In this document: piece by piece, positions 34,101-39,265 of the stretch
Layout: each line of letters opens with the position of its first letter
How positions within the stretch are numbered: position 1 is the first letter of the stretch
From: Streptomyces sp. A3M-1-3
Lineage (GTDB): Bacteria > Actinomycetota > Actinomycetes > Streptomycetales > Streptomycetaceae
Assembly: GCF_024213665.1 (NCBI RefSeq)
Contig: NZ_JANAVP010000008.1
Coordinates: forward strand, 183,963 to 247,962
DNA: 64,000 nucleotides
Direction: 5' to 3'
Made by a program: the position numbers and the translations under genes
The notes under the pieces: generated by a model
What the model saw: only the letters and a program-made list of their open reading frames with translations
Database searches by the model: none
What the model was told of the DNA's origin: nothing

Positions 34101-35043
34101 GTGGATGTTCGACCAGGACTACGGCCACTACCTGCGCCGGATCAAGAACGTGAGCCTCACCGTCCCCTGCGTGGCCGGCCCATACACCGGAGTGCACTGC
34201 CGACTGACGCTGCTCGGCAGCACCACACGCATCAGCCCCCGGCTGACCGCGCCGCCACGGGACTGCTGCCCCACCGACGGCCGGGTGCCGCACAACGGCT
34301 ACCCGGCGCTGCCCGACGACCCGCGGACCATGAACGAGTACATCGCCACCGAGGCGATCGCCACCTCGACCGGGCAGAACGACACCGGCATGTTCGAGCT
34401 GAACTTCCGGGACGAGCGGAAGCTCCCGTTCGAGTTCCGCGGGGCGATCAGCCGTTGGCGGATCGAGCTGCGCCCGGAGAACAACCGGTTCGACCTCGAC
34501 ACGGTCTCCGATGTCGTCCTGCACCTCAACTACACGGCCCGCGAAGGCGGGGACGCCCTGCGCCGCGCGGCGGAGGAACACGCCCGGCATCAGCTGCCGG
34601 GAGCAGGGCTGCGCTACTTCGACGTGCGGTACGACATGGCCACCGCGTGGCAGGCCTTCAGCCGGGGCCACCGCGTGGGCGGGTGCCGGGAACTGGTGGT
34701 GAGCCTTGGCCGGGGCATGTTCCCGTTCCTGCCGAGTGGCAAGGACGTACGCGTCAGGCACCTGGAGCTGTTCTTCGAGGCACCACATGCCCGGCCGGGC
34801 CAACATCACCTGGTGCGCTTCACCCCGACTCCGCGCCCCGCACACCGCCCGCGGTGCGTCCCCACCGAGCTGCGCTGCGCAGCCGGAGACGACTGGCCAG
34901 ATCTGTTCCACGGGACCCTGCCGGACCCGGGCTTCGGCCCGTTGGCACACATGGGGGAGAGCGAAGTCGGCACCTTCACCTTCCCCGAGGGAGTGGAGGA
35001 GGTGACCAGGGTGCTCCTGCTCTGCGGCTATGACGTGGTGTAG
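25147..35043 (+). CDS. Tc toxin A component (TcA-like pore/translocator)
   Basis: Very large protein of 3298 aa, about 800 longer than typical TcA. Start ATG with AAGGGGGG eight bases upstream, 29 bases after the TcB-TcC stop. The middle (about 700-1300) has VRP1/ABC-toxin helical-shell features such as RTGLSYCEFLELWRSGF and LGKIYASDFGIGEILYLFG. About 1560-1680 is a PA14-like lectin fold (YRAHWSGTLLVDEDGTYQFR). A Ser/Gly/Pro linker lies near 2190-2215, and a Cys-rich patch (HICCADCGTPH) near 2265. The C-terminal 650 residues hold the long amphipathic helices and coiled coil of the pore region (ERQILAAERRRDIALQELN), then the TcB-binding sandwich (FPLQFLMLQATGACEIELPE). A TTA codon lies at 30904-30906. 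Confidence 0.9.
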   Translation: MASLLVLRLHPVEPVDGPDFAHHLEGLTINAWDLTTNSPLRGFEIGTAAYVAPEQPDVPWIPHPDTLIAQHSIVPLPPDIEPVMQAVATAVIKVPDPPPGHPEHATRDLRLEISRQGKQIVHRQVYFNVPEAQHAWPMDPALFHTLVPSLFLALPAAAPAGQNPLELPADGTPPRFGDLRTAVLDVLGHDPGDTGVLATLTPQQARHVAYEIVWNRALRPLPVPPEPPSPLTKRSLEAMYTGRKRDDDESEQARRRFEGDQQAYYAKGNAEAERLAGFVFALRTAVAAEARSRTAERAGMDFPVLLEPPGPHTGARYREAKVILFGVDAMPDPRFGVPAAYFYVLSATMPTSVTAEKRYELAVLGEADRTRDALRAAVALGVLGEEADGDGIAFDSPAGTAKVNINQAARQLRSLGAATGPAVPTPVGLVQALVQGWLEVKDQQTDGFWTGLSSDADLAAHLELVLRALTVGHDLLITEIKQYPITQAAQLVGRTPAWWRDLFGTPPDANLIPPFIVGGSPEDRVNAFVRHVAKFFALDDETHDRDPLSPDEPPRFRQLTGDPLNRFMRSYGSGFVFGEPWDADRMKRAVAAVFPGDPEACAWLEQLIRTVDELTLLAKAVPDEEKDIRFSVMEALYARGFTSRSQVSDLCAEDFAAALTGTVAHHYATRIHDNARSAERDRIDDTAPSCGGFVPVNPDGRLVNCLPPDHLSPLGPIRYLQELLRLSARSTCEDPLPTGDFSKLGDLIAARRGPLGELLATDVNLSTPLPLADIVNECLEAVATHPGSPAGVVHDTNAEELGGHRLNDPHDPATLFAALPEHSSPATPVADPGAYDVLRGDFSAPALPYAQALDVNRTYLRHLTSSRYATMRRFREHITEFALAPDAEPEGFQRHLWRYPVRADLAHEYLGISPEEARLLYGTDIATEPDEGRLLLRELYGFPAEAVCGTLWTEIVVRLPEFLARTGLSYCEFLELWRSGFVPFHRADDRNDDKHGAPGFPDCEPCDLDGYRIRFENPGDTTGGLRRLAVFIRLRRALRGLPDGGYSFHQLRDICDVLGLFRPDGTVSPDFLRQLAAFQILRDDFRLAFTDGTTPAPGSAPTTGADRSHLLSLWVGPGAAHWEWAVDELLDQVHAQARHGCGCRPPEFRKLLAENLDPLSLLAGFDPGSPSDTWHARPAHTLRFAEVLGKIYASDFGIGEILYLFGSDEHVQGDDPFPLQPPNEALDAPLGLPDDDTAFSLWHLRRAMLAVDVPDEEAAAWSWDRISTTLRGDFGYTPHGSHDPLLVLGEHLFPSVLEAAGHPVPVDKRQYRTGLPLADTAPLMWNSPPDGPFHYDTGTEQLWTRLPLTDESVLAKLARVRRLRPAEQTAVQELYFRPRADLAPFAFLFGNPAEAEELLLQEPDEGRRWASFQREFARCHARCQVIATHLAGHVAAWTGRSGDESEGEGPGRAWALLRHLYADENRATGPWETDSGAPPAVTWPDRPSGGAFAALLGLTGTGLLGELAPEGGPVLWRETRGPMSAFGTARNAANAQIPTLLPALGLTLTEAQERFVAVRNGFALTAPDGRPLGGAQGYRAHWSGTLLVDEDGTYQFRAGAPTPDGQSPDLDAAHDRRWRVTLRRGQRSWVLLSRHWPDETAPAACSEPLPLRRGAYRLTVELSWPAPEFDSPDDLCPVTGGFEVKYAGPDSGGELVTIPYERLFLDRKDRPLDDGLTAPGAARDALRLRFTSTLRDIRRTYQRVFKALLFADRFALSAKPAADDGQSELGYLLAHAEDFTGTSYYRDGRRHRTHRAFLDFNLLPLMDNHLPPTPAQDRRVRPTRRRRQALFDWWERLYDYTAVRRDSDVAPESPVWLLFHEAAENHPDDPAHLLRHMGVDLLHTRLVLRHFPHRTVTGTDLQDERWAIRVWHADRWVRALRRHFTVRDIRAARPHLWASDDPDVVAAGGTESGNRNLTRFVRGGCIENGNDEPRRYADIRRLNDGLRERARAALVAFLCGMERVPHPQGGYATGPAELGEVLLLDVETGLCRRTGRIDEAIGAVHLFVRRAELGLEPEFQVSAAFQRLWHRRYADFRTWAACARRTAYRENWIDWDEWERARHSEAFRFLEAELRRDTLTAPVPGGLEHWEKGRPPEHPRLTALQAREPATMRAIDPAREGLDLLGTPDRHARPSWLAAAGLPSGTPSNGGSNTPYKPLSDSSSGSPSGSPSNAPGSAMSRDQEATGEQLPLWIRAAVRLGARFVRVAAASQPPASTRFVPRHEGPAHICCADCGTPHPALVDEYWFWTVDTRQYVPEAEGQHAGWDWHNEAALPRLLHWDSSRVVWLAWCRVHNGEFSPPRRSAAPVRVGDGEGDGDLECVGREADSLTFRVTGGIPPQGHAPGVTGFRCDLPSDEAVALPLVTPPAPEEPDEETDEESDEKSSFPGRLPAYPYFAHHHPGAPLVPLPAYAVAVSLAGFLRTHCRFQEALTWHERVFAPLASDSAWRRGGEPHGDEHARRRSVVLHYAETLLQWGDAVFRQGTPESFAHARLIFDTLHKLLGRRPRTVTAPPELGCAPTTVADAVPLAAPLNPRLLALYDHTADRLGLIRSCLEANRLPARAHGLAGAGAGAAAAEGTDHPAHCDDWCAPGSPYRFVFLVQKAMELAGEVRGLGTALLAAYEKGDAEYLASLRATQEHQLLGLATSIRRNQWRESDWQVQALRKAKESAQTRRNHYDLLVQNRLISREIEHESLTNTGMSLRTVSTITEGIAQIMGLIPDMFVGFPCTQVQPPIGSKLGGVFSAAARITNGLADISAGTAGLRLTQAGWERREEEWRHQVEVLDIELEQVERQILAAERRRDIALQELNSHRLQLEQASDVSDFLRDKFTTHDLYLHLQQETSALHHQLHELARHAARQAQHAFNVELGHTTRDFLPPPDVLDLKENLLAGDRLQLALRRMECAYLDENVREYELTKHFSLRQDFPLQFLMLQATGACEIELPEWMFDQDYGHYLRRIKNVSLTVPCVAGPYTGVHCRLTLLGSTTRISPRLTAPPRDCCPTDGRVPHNGYPALPDDPRTMNEYIATEAIATSTGQNDTGMFELNFRDERKLPFEFRGAISRWRIELRPENNRFDLDTVSDVVLHLNYTAREGGDALRRAAEEHARHQLPGAGLRYFDVRYDMATAWQAFSRGHRVGGCRELVVSLGRGMFPFLPSGKDVRVRHLELFFEAPHARPGQHHLVRFTPTPRPAHRPRCVPTELRCAAGDDWPDLFHGTLPDPGFGPLAHMGESEVGTFTFPEGVEEVTRVLLLCGYDVV

Positions 35044-35072
35044 GTGACTGCTGGGCTTCCTCCAGGTCACCT
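35042..35072 (+). terminator. weak hairpin overlapping the TcA stop
   Basis: AGGTGAC (35042-35048) pairs with GTCACCT (35066-35072) over seven bases with a 17-base loop. It begins inside the stop codon and may end the toxin operon. Confidence 0.35.
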
Positions 35073-35135
35073 GCGGTCACGCTAAAAGATCAACATGACG
35101 GCGATCCTGCTGTTGTGTAACGGCTGCTCTTCGAA

Positions 35136-35383
35136 TCAGCCGCGGTCGCGTACGGCCACGATGCCGTTGAATACCCCGGCGTACGCCGTGCCGTCCGGGC
35201 CGATGGTGATCGGCGCCCAGCAGGTGTCGCACGACGGGCCGGTGCCGGTGAACTGCTGCCACCTCTGCTCGCCGGTGCGGAAGTCGACGGCCGTCAGGTA
35301 CCAGGCGTCGATGCCGAACGCGCCCGGCTCCTTCTCGTAGAAGTAGAGCAGTCCGTTGGCCGTGGACAGCTTCGTGGGGGGCC
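35136..35383 (-). pseudogene. C-terminal fragment of a PQQ-like beta-propeller protein
   Basis: Reading leftward from about 35380 one finds [17 protein letters not shown], then [38 protein letters not shown] and a stop at 35136-35138. This is the last quarter of a pyrroloquinoline-quinone-like repeat protein (outer-membrane or lipoprotein type). There is no start and no N-terminal part: the sequence switches directly into an SDR fragment upstream. It is a relic with no expected function. Confidence 0.7.
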
Positions 35384-35384
35384 A

Positions 35385-35618
35385 TCACTCCGGCGTTGTT
35401 TGACCAGGAGGTGGATGGGGCGCCCCACCTCGCGGACCGGCAGGACGACCTCCGCGCCGGCACGGGCGAGGCGTTCGGCCAGGCCGAGGCCGATGCCGTC
35501 GCTGGCGCCGGTGACGACGGCCAGGCGTCCGGTGAGGTCGGGGACGGTGAGGTCGAGCTGTTCGGCGCGTACGGCGGCCGCCGTGAGCGCAGGGGCCGGG
35601 CGCAGCCCGTCATCGCGA
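35385..35618 (-). pseudogene. deleted and frameshifted short-chain dehydrogenase (SDR) fragment
   Basis: Reading leftward, [19 protein letters not shown] and [17 protein letters not shown] are the NAD-binding first 60 residues of an actinobacterial SDR. The frame then jumps to GRPIHLLV, which should come some 40 residues later, so an internal deletion has occurred. One extra A in GTCAAACAAC then shifts the frame away from the expected NNAGVMAP. The rest is replaced by the PQQ-like fragment. The 5' end overlaps the small membrane gene at 35610. Confidence 0.7.
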
Positions 35619-35852
35619 CTGAGTTCGGTCGGGGGTCTGGGAGTCGTGGCCCATCTGCTGCTTGAGGTCGTCGACCTGCTGGCGCAGGACGGCCAGTTCC
35701 TGCTGACGCGGATCGGTGCCGGAGGCTGCGGTCTTGGGGCCGGTGGAAGGGGCGTCGGTGCTTTTGCGGCCAGCCCGCATCATGAACCACATCAGGGCTC
35801 CCATGCCCAGCGGGCAGGCCAGGAGGGGCACCAGCTTGATCAGTTCGCTCAT
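35610..35852 (-). CDS. small one-helix membrane protein with coiled-coil tail
   Basis: Protein of 80 aa. The N-terminal hydrophobic segment [19 protein letters not shown] contains a Cys-Pro pair and several Met residues. After a polar linker, a heptad-like stretch [16 protein letters not shown] ends the protein. It overlaps the upstream paralogue by ATGA and has AAGGA as Shine-Dalgarno. Such small CP/Met-rich membrane proteins are frequent in actinobacterial copper islands. A role in metal binding at the membrane is only an inference; no family was named with certainty. Confidence 0.7.
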   Translation of the reverse strand: MSELIKLVPLLACPLGMGALMWFMMRAGRKSTDAPSTGPKTAASGTDPRQQELAVLRQQVDDLKQQMGHDSQTPDRTQSR

Positions 35853-36292
35853 TGTCGGTTTCCTTGCCGATTCGGTGGTGCGGGGAGGGTCGGAGGGGTT
35901 TCAGGGTGTGGCGGTGAGGGCCCGGCGCAGGCGGCGTTCGGAGAGCCGTCCGTAGGCAAAGGGACGGTCGTCGAGGAGGATGCCTGGGGCGAAGAGGACT
36001 CCCGCTTCGGCGCCGACCCGTCGGCCTTCCTCGCCGGGCGGTCTGCGGGGGGCGATGCCGACTTGTCGGCCGAGTCCCGGTGGGCGGCCTTGAGCTGGTC
36101 GATCTCCGCCCGCAGACGGACGACTTCGGCGGCCTCGGCGGCTTTGGCATCGTAGGCAGGGGCGGCGGGCCGCCGCTCGGGCTGGTTCCGCCGCACGTTC
36201 TCACGCTGGTAGCGCCCCATGTACCACATCATCAGGGCCATTCCCACGGGGCAGGCCAGCAGCAACAGGATGAGCGGAAGGTACTGGGACAT
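35849..36292 (-). CDS. small membrane protein, longer paralogue of the downstream gene
   Basis: Protein of 147 aa. The opening helix LILLLLACPVGMALMMWYM is clearly related to the next gene's (shared LLACP.GM pattern). A coiled coil EVVRLRAEIDQLKAAH lies near 55-72, followed by a disordered Ser/Pro-rich tail. AAGGAG sits just before the ATG at 36292. The upstream frame stays open into the broken methyltransferase, so the Shine-Dalgarno decides the start. The downstream stop overlaps the 80-aa gene. Function unknown, and a shared complex of the two is plausible. Confidence 0.7.
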   Translation of the reverse strand: MSQYLPLILLLLACPVGMALMMWYMGRYQRENVRRNQPERRPAAPAYDAKAAEAAEVVRLRAEIDQLKAAHRDSADKSASPPADRPARKADGSAPKRESSSPQASSSTTVPLPTDGSPNAACAGPSPPHPETPPTLPAPPNRQGNRQ

Positions 36293-36449
36293 CGTCAGCT
36301 CCTTCGGAAGGGCGGCAGGCCCGCCGTCGGTCCGCGTTACCGGCCGCTGGTCCGCGATGGGTCCGTCGGACCTGCCGCGGTGGGGGTGTCCGCCGCGGCA
36401 GGTCGGGGATGTGTCCTCTGCCGACGGATCGGGGTACGCGTCTGCCGCC

Positions 36450-36879
36450 TCGCGGTGTCGCCAGGACGGCAGGAAGCGGGGTGTGGTGGCCGCGTACCGT
36501 GCCCACGCGGCACCGAACCGGGCGGCGACCTCGACTTCCTCCCGCAGAGCCAAGCGCCGGTAGACCCAGACCAGCACCGGGAACATCACCAGTGTAGGCA
36601 GGGTGGGCCACATCAGGAGGAATCAGACCATGATGGCGAGGAACCCTGTGTACTGCGGGTGGCGGATCCGCCGGTAGGGGCCTTGAGTGGCCAGCCGGCC
36701 GGACTTCTGGGCGGCATCTCGGTGAACAGGGCCACCGCGAAGGCGGAGAAGCCGCCCAGCACCCGCCAGTCCCGGCCGGTGCGCGGGTGGAAGAAGCTCG
36801 CCGCGAAGATCACCAGCAGCAGGGTGCCGACGCCGATGAGAACGTTCTTGTTCAGGCACATTTTCACGGTCGACTCCAT
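36450..36879 (-). pseudogene. disrupted isoprenylcysteine carboxyl methyltransferase (ICMT)-like membrane protein
   Basis: Three pieces in order match one membrane methyltransferase: an N-terminal part from the ATG at 36879 (VLIGVGTLLLVIFAASFF, ending FTEM), then in another frame the conserved core GPYRRIRHPQYTGFLAIMV, then an in-frame TGA at 36623-36625 where Trp is expected, then LPTLVMFPVLVWVYRRLALR and ARYAATTPRFLPSW. A deletion or frameshift after FTEM plus the nonsense codon means no intact protein can be made. The last piece runs open into the next gene. Intact homologues are common beside metal-resistance genes. Confidence 0.75.
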
Positions 36880-36913
36880 GGAGTGGGTTCTCCCTTCCGA
36901 CAGTGCTCGGAAA

Positions 36914-36926
36914 GGGGTATACGGGG
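36914..36926 (-). promoter_or_regulatory. possible copper-box half-site before the leftward genes
   Basis: GGGGTATACGGGG contains the GGGGTA half of a CsoR-type site around a GTATAC palindrome, 35 bases upstream of the broken methyltransferase start. It is not a complete operator. Confidence 0.25.
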
Positions 36927-37019
36927 CAATGTAGGCGGGGGCTGTGAAGAGCCGGTGTGCTCGTGGTGCGCGGCCGATGTGCGTCGGCGTCGCGGGTGCC
37001 GGTGGCCTGCCGCAGCGGG

Positions 37020-37241
37020 CTATTTCCAGTGGCGCAGGCCGATAAAGGCCAGGACCAGGCCGCCGATCTGGGTGACGACGTGGTGCGGGTCGAAGGGCAG
37101 CAGGGTGATGCCGGTGGTGGCGCCGAGGATGCCGAGGGCGAACAGGAGCAGTCCGAACGGCATCAGGGTGTAGAGCAGCAGTCGGTCATGCCTGGTGCCC
37201 GGGCCACGGAGGCCGGTCAGGCGGTGGTGTTGCCCGGTCAT
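37020..37241 (-). CDS. small two-helix membrane protein
   Basis: Protein of 73 aa with two hydrophobic segments (LLLYTLMPFGLLLFALGILG and VVTQIGGLVLAFIGLRHW) and a basic N terminus, so the N terminus is probably cytoplasmic. It starts inside the end of lgt (ATGA at 37238-37241), indicating coupled translation. The 140-base gap that follows holds no gene. No family recognised; conservation with lgt in this island suggests an envelope role. Confidence 0.65.
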   Translation of the reverse strand: MTGQHHRLTGLRGPGTRHDRLLLYTLMPFGLLLFALGILGATTGITLLPFDPHHVVTQIGGLVLAFIGLRHWK

Positions 37242-38224
37242 CGTGTTCTCCTCGACGCGGCGGTCGGTTCCGCCACGGGATCTGTCTTCTTCTCCTGCTT
37301 GGGCGCAGTGGGCTCGGTCGTGCTCTCGTCCGGCTCGGACGTCACTGCCCGGGACTGCTCAGCGGCAGCGGCAGCCGGCCGGGCGGCGGGCGTCGGGATG
37401 CCGGGCTCGCCGGTCGCCGCTGTCAGGGCCTCGCGGATACCGGGGCGGCGCCAGATGAGGAAGGCGATGGCGGCGAGGAAGAGCAGCAGGCTGGTCCATA
37501 CGTTCAGGCGCAGGCCCAGGATGTGGTTGGCGGGGTCGACGCGCAGCATCTCGATCCAGCCGCGGCCGGCTGTGTACGCGGCGACGTACAGGGCGAAGAC
37601 CCTGCCGCGATCGAGGCGGAAGCGGCGCTCCGCCCAGATCAGCAGGGCCGCCGCGCCGAGGTTCCACGCGGCCTCGTAGGCGAAGGTCGGGTGGTAGGTG
37701 GCGGCGTCGGTGGCCGCCGGGCGGTTGGCCGGGTCGATCTCAAGGCCCCAGGGCAGGGTGGTGGGACGGCCGTAGAGTTCCTGGTTGAACCAGCAGCCGA
37801 TCCGTCCGATGGCCTGGCCGACGAGGATGCCGGGGGCTGTCGCGTCGGCGAAGGCGGCGAAGTCGATGCCGCGGCGGCGGGCGGCGATCCAGGCCCCGAG
37901 GGCGCCGCCGGCGATGCCGCCCCACACGCCGAGACCGCCCTGCCACACGTACAGGGCCTCGACGGGGTTGCGGCCTTCGCCGAAGTACAGCTGCCAGCTG
38001 GTGATCACGTGGTAGAGGCGGCCGCCGAGCATGCCGAACGGCACCGCGACCATGGCCACGTCGAGGACGGTGCCGGCGGCGCCGCCGCGTTCGCTCCAGC
38101 GGCGCTGGCCGATGGCGACAGCGGCGATGATGCCGAGGATCACCATGATCGCGTACCAGTGAAGCATGAGGGGGCCGAGGTTCAGGTACGGGCTGGGCGG
38201 GCTCGGCAGAAAAGCGAGGGTCAT
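37238..38224 (-). CDS. lgt: prolipoprotein diacylglyceryl transferase (accessory copy)
   Basis: Transfers diacylglycerol from phosphatidylglycerol to the lipobox Cys of prolipoproteins in the plasma membrane; 328 aa. About seven membrane segments, the HWYAIMVILGI start, GGRLYHVIT and the Lgt signature GRIGCWFNQELYGRPT are visible. In the signature the residue after GRIG is Cys, where E. coli and many actinobacterial enzymes have Asn; several other Lgt lineages also carry Cys, so it may still be active. The C-terminal 60 residues are a disordered tail. A housekeeping copy is expected elsewhere, so this one probably serves lipoproteins of the metal island, such as the one at 61207. Confidence 0.9.
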   Translation of the reverse strand: MTLAFLPSPPSPYLNLGPLMLHWYAIMVILGIIAAVAIGQRRWSERGGAAGTVLDVAMVAVPFGMLGGRLYHVITSWQLYFGEGRNPVEALYVWQGGLGVWGGIAGGALGAWIAARRRGIDFAAFADATAPGILVGQAIGRIGCWFNQELYGRPTTLPWGLEIDPANRPAATDAATYHPTFAYEAAWNLGAAALLIWAERRFRLDRGRVFALYVAAYTAGRGWIEMLRVDPANHILGLRLNVWTSLLLFLAAIAFLIWRRPGIREALTAATGEPGIPTPAARPAAAAAEQSRAVTSEPDESTTEPTAPKQEKKTDPVAEPTAASRRTR

Positions 38225-38326
38225 GGGGTCTCTTCGCGTCGAGAGTGCGGTAAGCGGTCAGGGTGCCGGTCGCCGGGGTGGGGCCCGGACCGGCCCACAC
38301 GGGGCGGTCCGGGCAGCGGCCTCGAC

Positions 38327-38665
38327 TCAACCCATGCCGTGGTGGCCGTCCGCGGACGCGCCGCTCATCATCGAGCCGGACATCATCTTGTCCATGCCGG
38401 CCATCTTGTCCATGTCGGCGGACATCATCTTGTCCATCTGCTGCCGGGCCTTGGCGCGCTCACCTGCGGGCAGCTGGTCGGTGCAGTGGCGGATCATCTC
38501 GTCCCGGTCCAAGCCGTCGTGGGTGCCGCCCGGGGACGCCGTGGCCGAGGGGGACGGCCGCGGGTCCGTGGCCGAGGAAGAGGCGAAGGCGGTGGCACCG
38601 TAGGCGCCAAGGCCGCCGAGCAGGGCGGTGGCCACGGCCACGCCGATGGTCCTGCGCTTGATCAT
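38327..38665 (-). CDS. exported Met/His-rich protein, probable copper binder
   Basis: Protein of 112 aa with an N-terminal signal (KRR, then VAVATALLGGLGAYGATAFAS) and a C-terminal half crowded with Met and Asp: QQMDKMMSADMDKMAGMDK and a HHGMG end. Met-rich motifs of the MxxM kind bind Cu(I) outside the cytoplasm. Possible response-regulator sites (11-base repeats at 38720-38763) lie about 55-100 bases upstream. It is transcribed away from the copZ/copA operon. Two comparable proteins are encoded at 44787 and 48128. Confidence 0.75.
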   Translation of the reverse strand: MIKRRTIGVAVATALLGGLGAYGATAFASSSATDPRPSPSATASPGGTHDGLDRDEMIRHCTDQLPAGERAKARQQMDKMMSADMDKMAGMDKMMSGSMMSGASADGHHGMG

Positions 38666-38719
38666 GATCGGGATCCCTCCTGTCGCTCTTGCGGTATGTC
38701 GCCGAAACTAGGCGCGCGC

Positions 38720-38763
38720 TGTGAAGGGGCCGTGAAGCGCTCATGTGCGGGCCCTGTGCGCTC
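38720..38763. promoter_or_regulatory. four 11-base direct repeats, candidate response-regulator site
   Basis: Units TGTGAAGGGGC, CGTGAAGCGCT, CATGTGCGGGC and CCTGTGCGCTC follow one another without gaps. All share TG at positions 3-4, and they form two similar pairs. OmpR/PhoB-family regulators bind 11-base direct repeats, and one is encoded at 41816. The array sits in the divergent region between the Met-rich gene and the copper operon. Confidence 0.45.
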
Positions 38764-38915
38764 ACGGCGTTCCGAAGCCCCCTCCCGGCGTCCGGCGGCC
38801 CCGTCCGTACCCCGCCCACGTCCGCCGAGCACGCCACTGACCAGCGCCTTTACCTGGGGTCGGGGCCATAGACACAGCGCCAGGAACACACCCGTAGCCC
38901 CGATCGACCCATTTG

Positions 38916-38932
38916 CTACCCCCGGGGGGTAG
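38916..38932. promoter_or_regulatory. CsoR-type copper operator
   Basis: CTACCCCCGGGGGGTAG is an almost perfect palindrome matching the TACCCC/GGGGTA pattern of CsoR copper-sensing repressor sites. It lies 103 bases before the CopZ-like start at 39035 in a region with no gene, the right place to control the operon. No CsoR gene is present in the window, so the repressor must act in trans. Confidence 0.75.
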
Positions 38933-39034
38933 GCGTAGCTTCCGAGTCGTGGAGGTCCTCGATGACGAACACCCGCTCATCCACGACGCGTCGACAAAGG
39001 TGCTGTTCCGGCACCGCTGCCCCAAGGAGGCATC

Positions 39035-39265
39035 GTGCCCAAAGCCATCGCGCGGCCCGTTTCCGGGATCACCTGCGGCGACTGCCCGCAGATGATCGAG
39101 GGCGTCGTCGGCGCTCTGCCCGGAGTGACGGTCGCGGAAGTGAACGCCCGCGCCGGCGTCGTTGCCGTCATCTACGACGTTCCGGCCGAACCGGCCGGGA
39201 TCGAGGCGGCCGTGCTACAGGCCGGATACCGGATCACGCAGCACACGGAAGGGAAGTCGTCATGA
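39035..39265 (+). CDS. CopZ-like heavy-metal-associated (HMA) copper chaperone
   Basis: Protein of 76 aa with one ferredoxin-like HMA domain. The metal site GITCGDC gives Cys14 and Cys17; the usual Met before the first Cys is Ile-Thr here. The GTG start at 39035 has AAGGAGG five bases upstream. It overlaps the ATPase start (ATGA at 39262), so chaperone and pump are made together. It would carry Cu(I) to the ATPase, which notably has no HMA domain of its own. The CsoR-type operator upstream points to copper induction. Confidence 0.9.
   Translation: MPKAIARPVSGITCGDCPQMIEGVVGALPGVTVAEVNARAGVVAVIYDVPAEPAGIEAAVLQAGYRITQHTEGKSS

Noticed and set aside
37523..38932. Plus-strand frame of 469 codons opposite lgt and the Met-rich gene
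   Set aside because: Antisense to Lgt with its clear signature; it also crosses the regulatory region with low-complexity residues.
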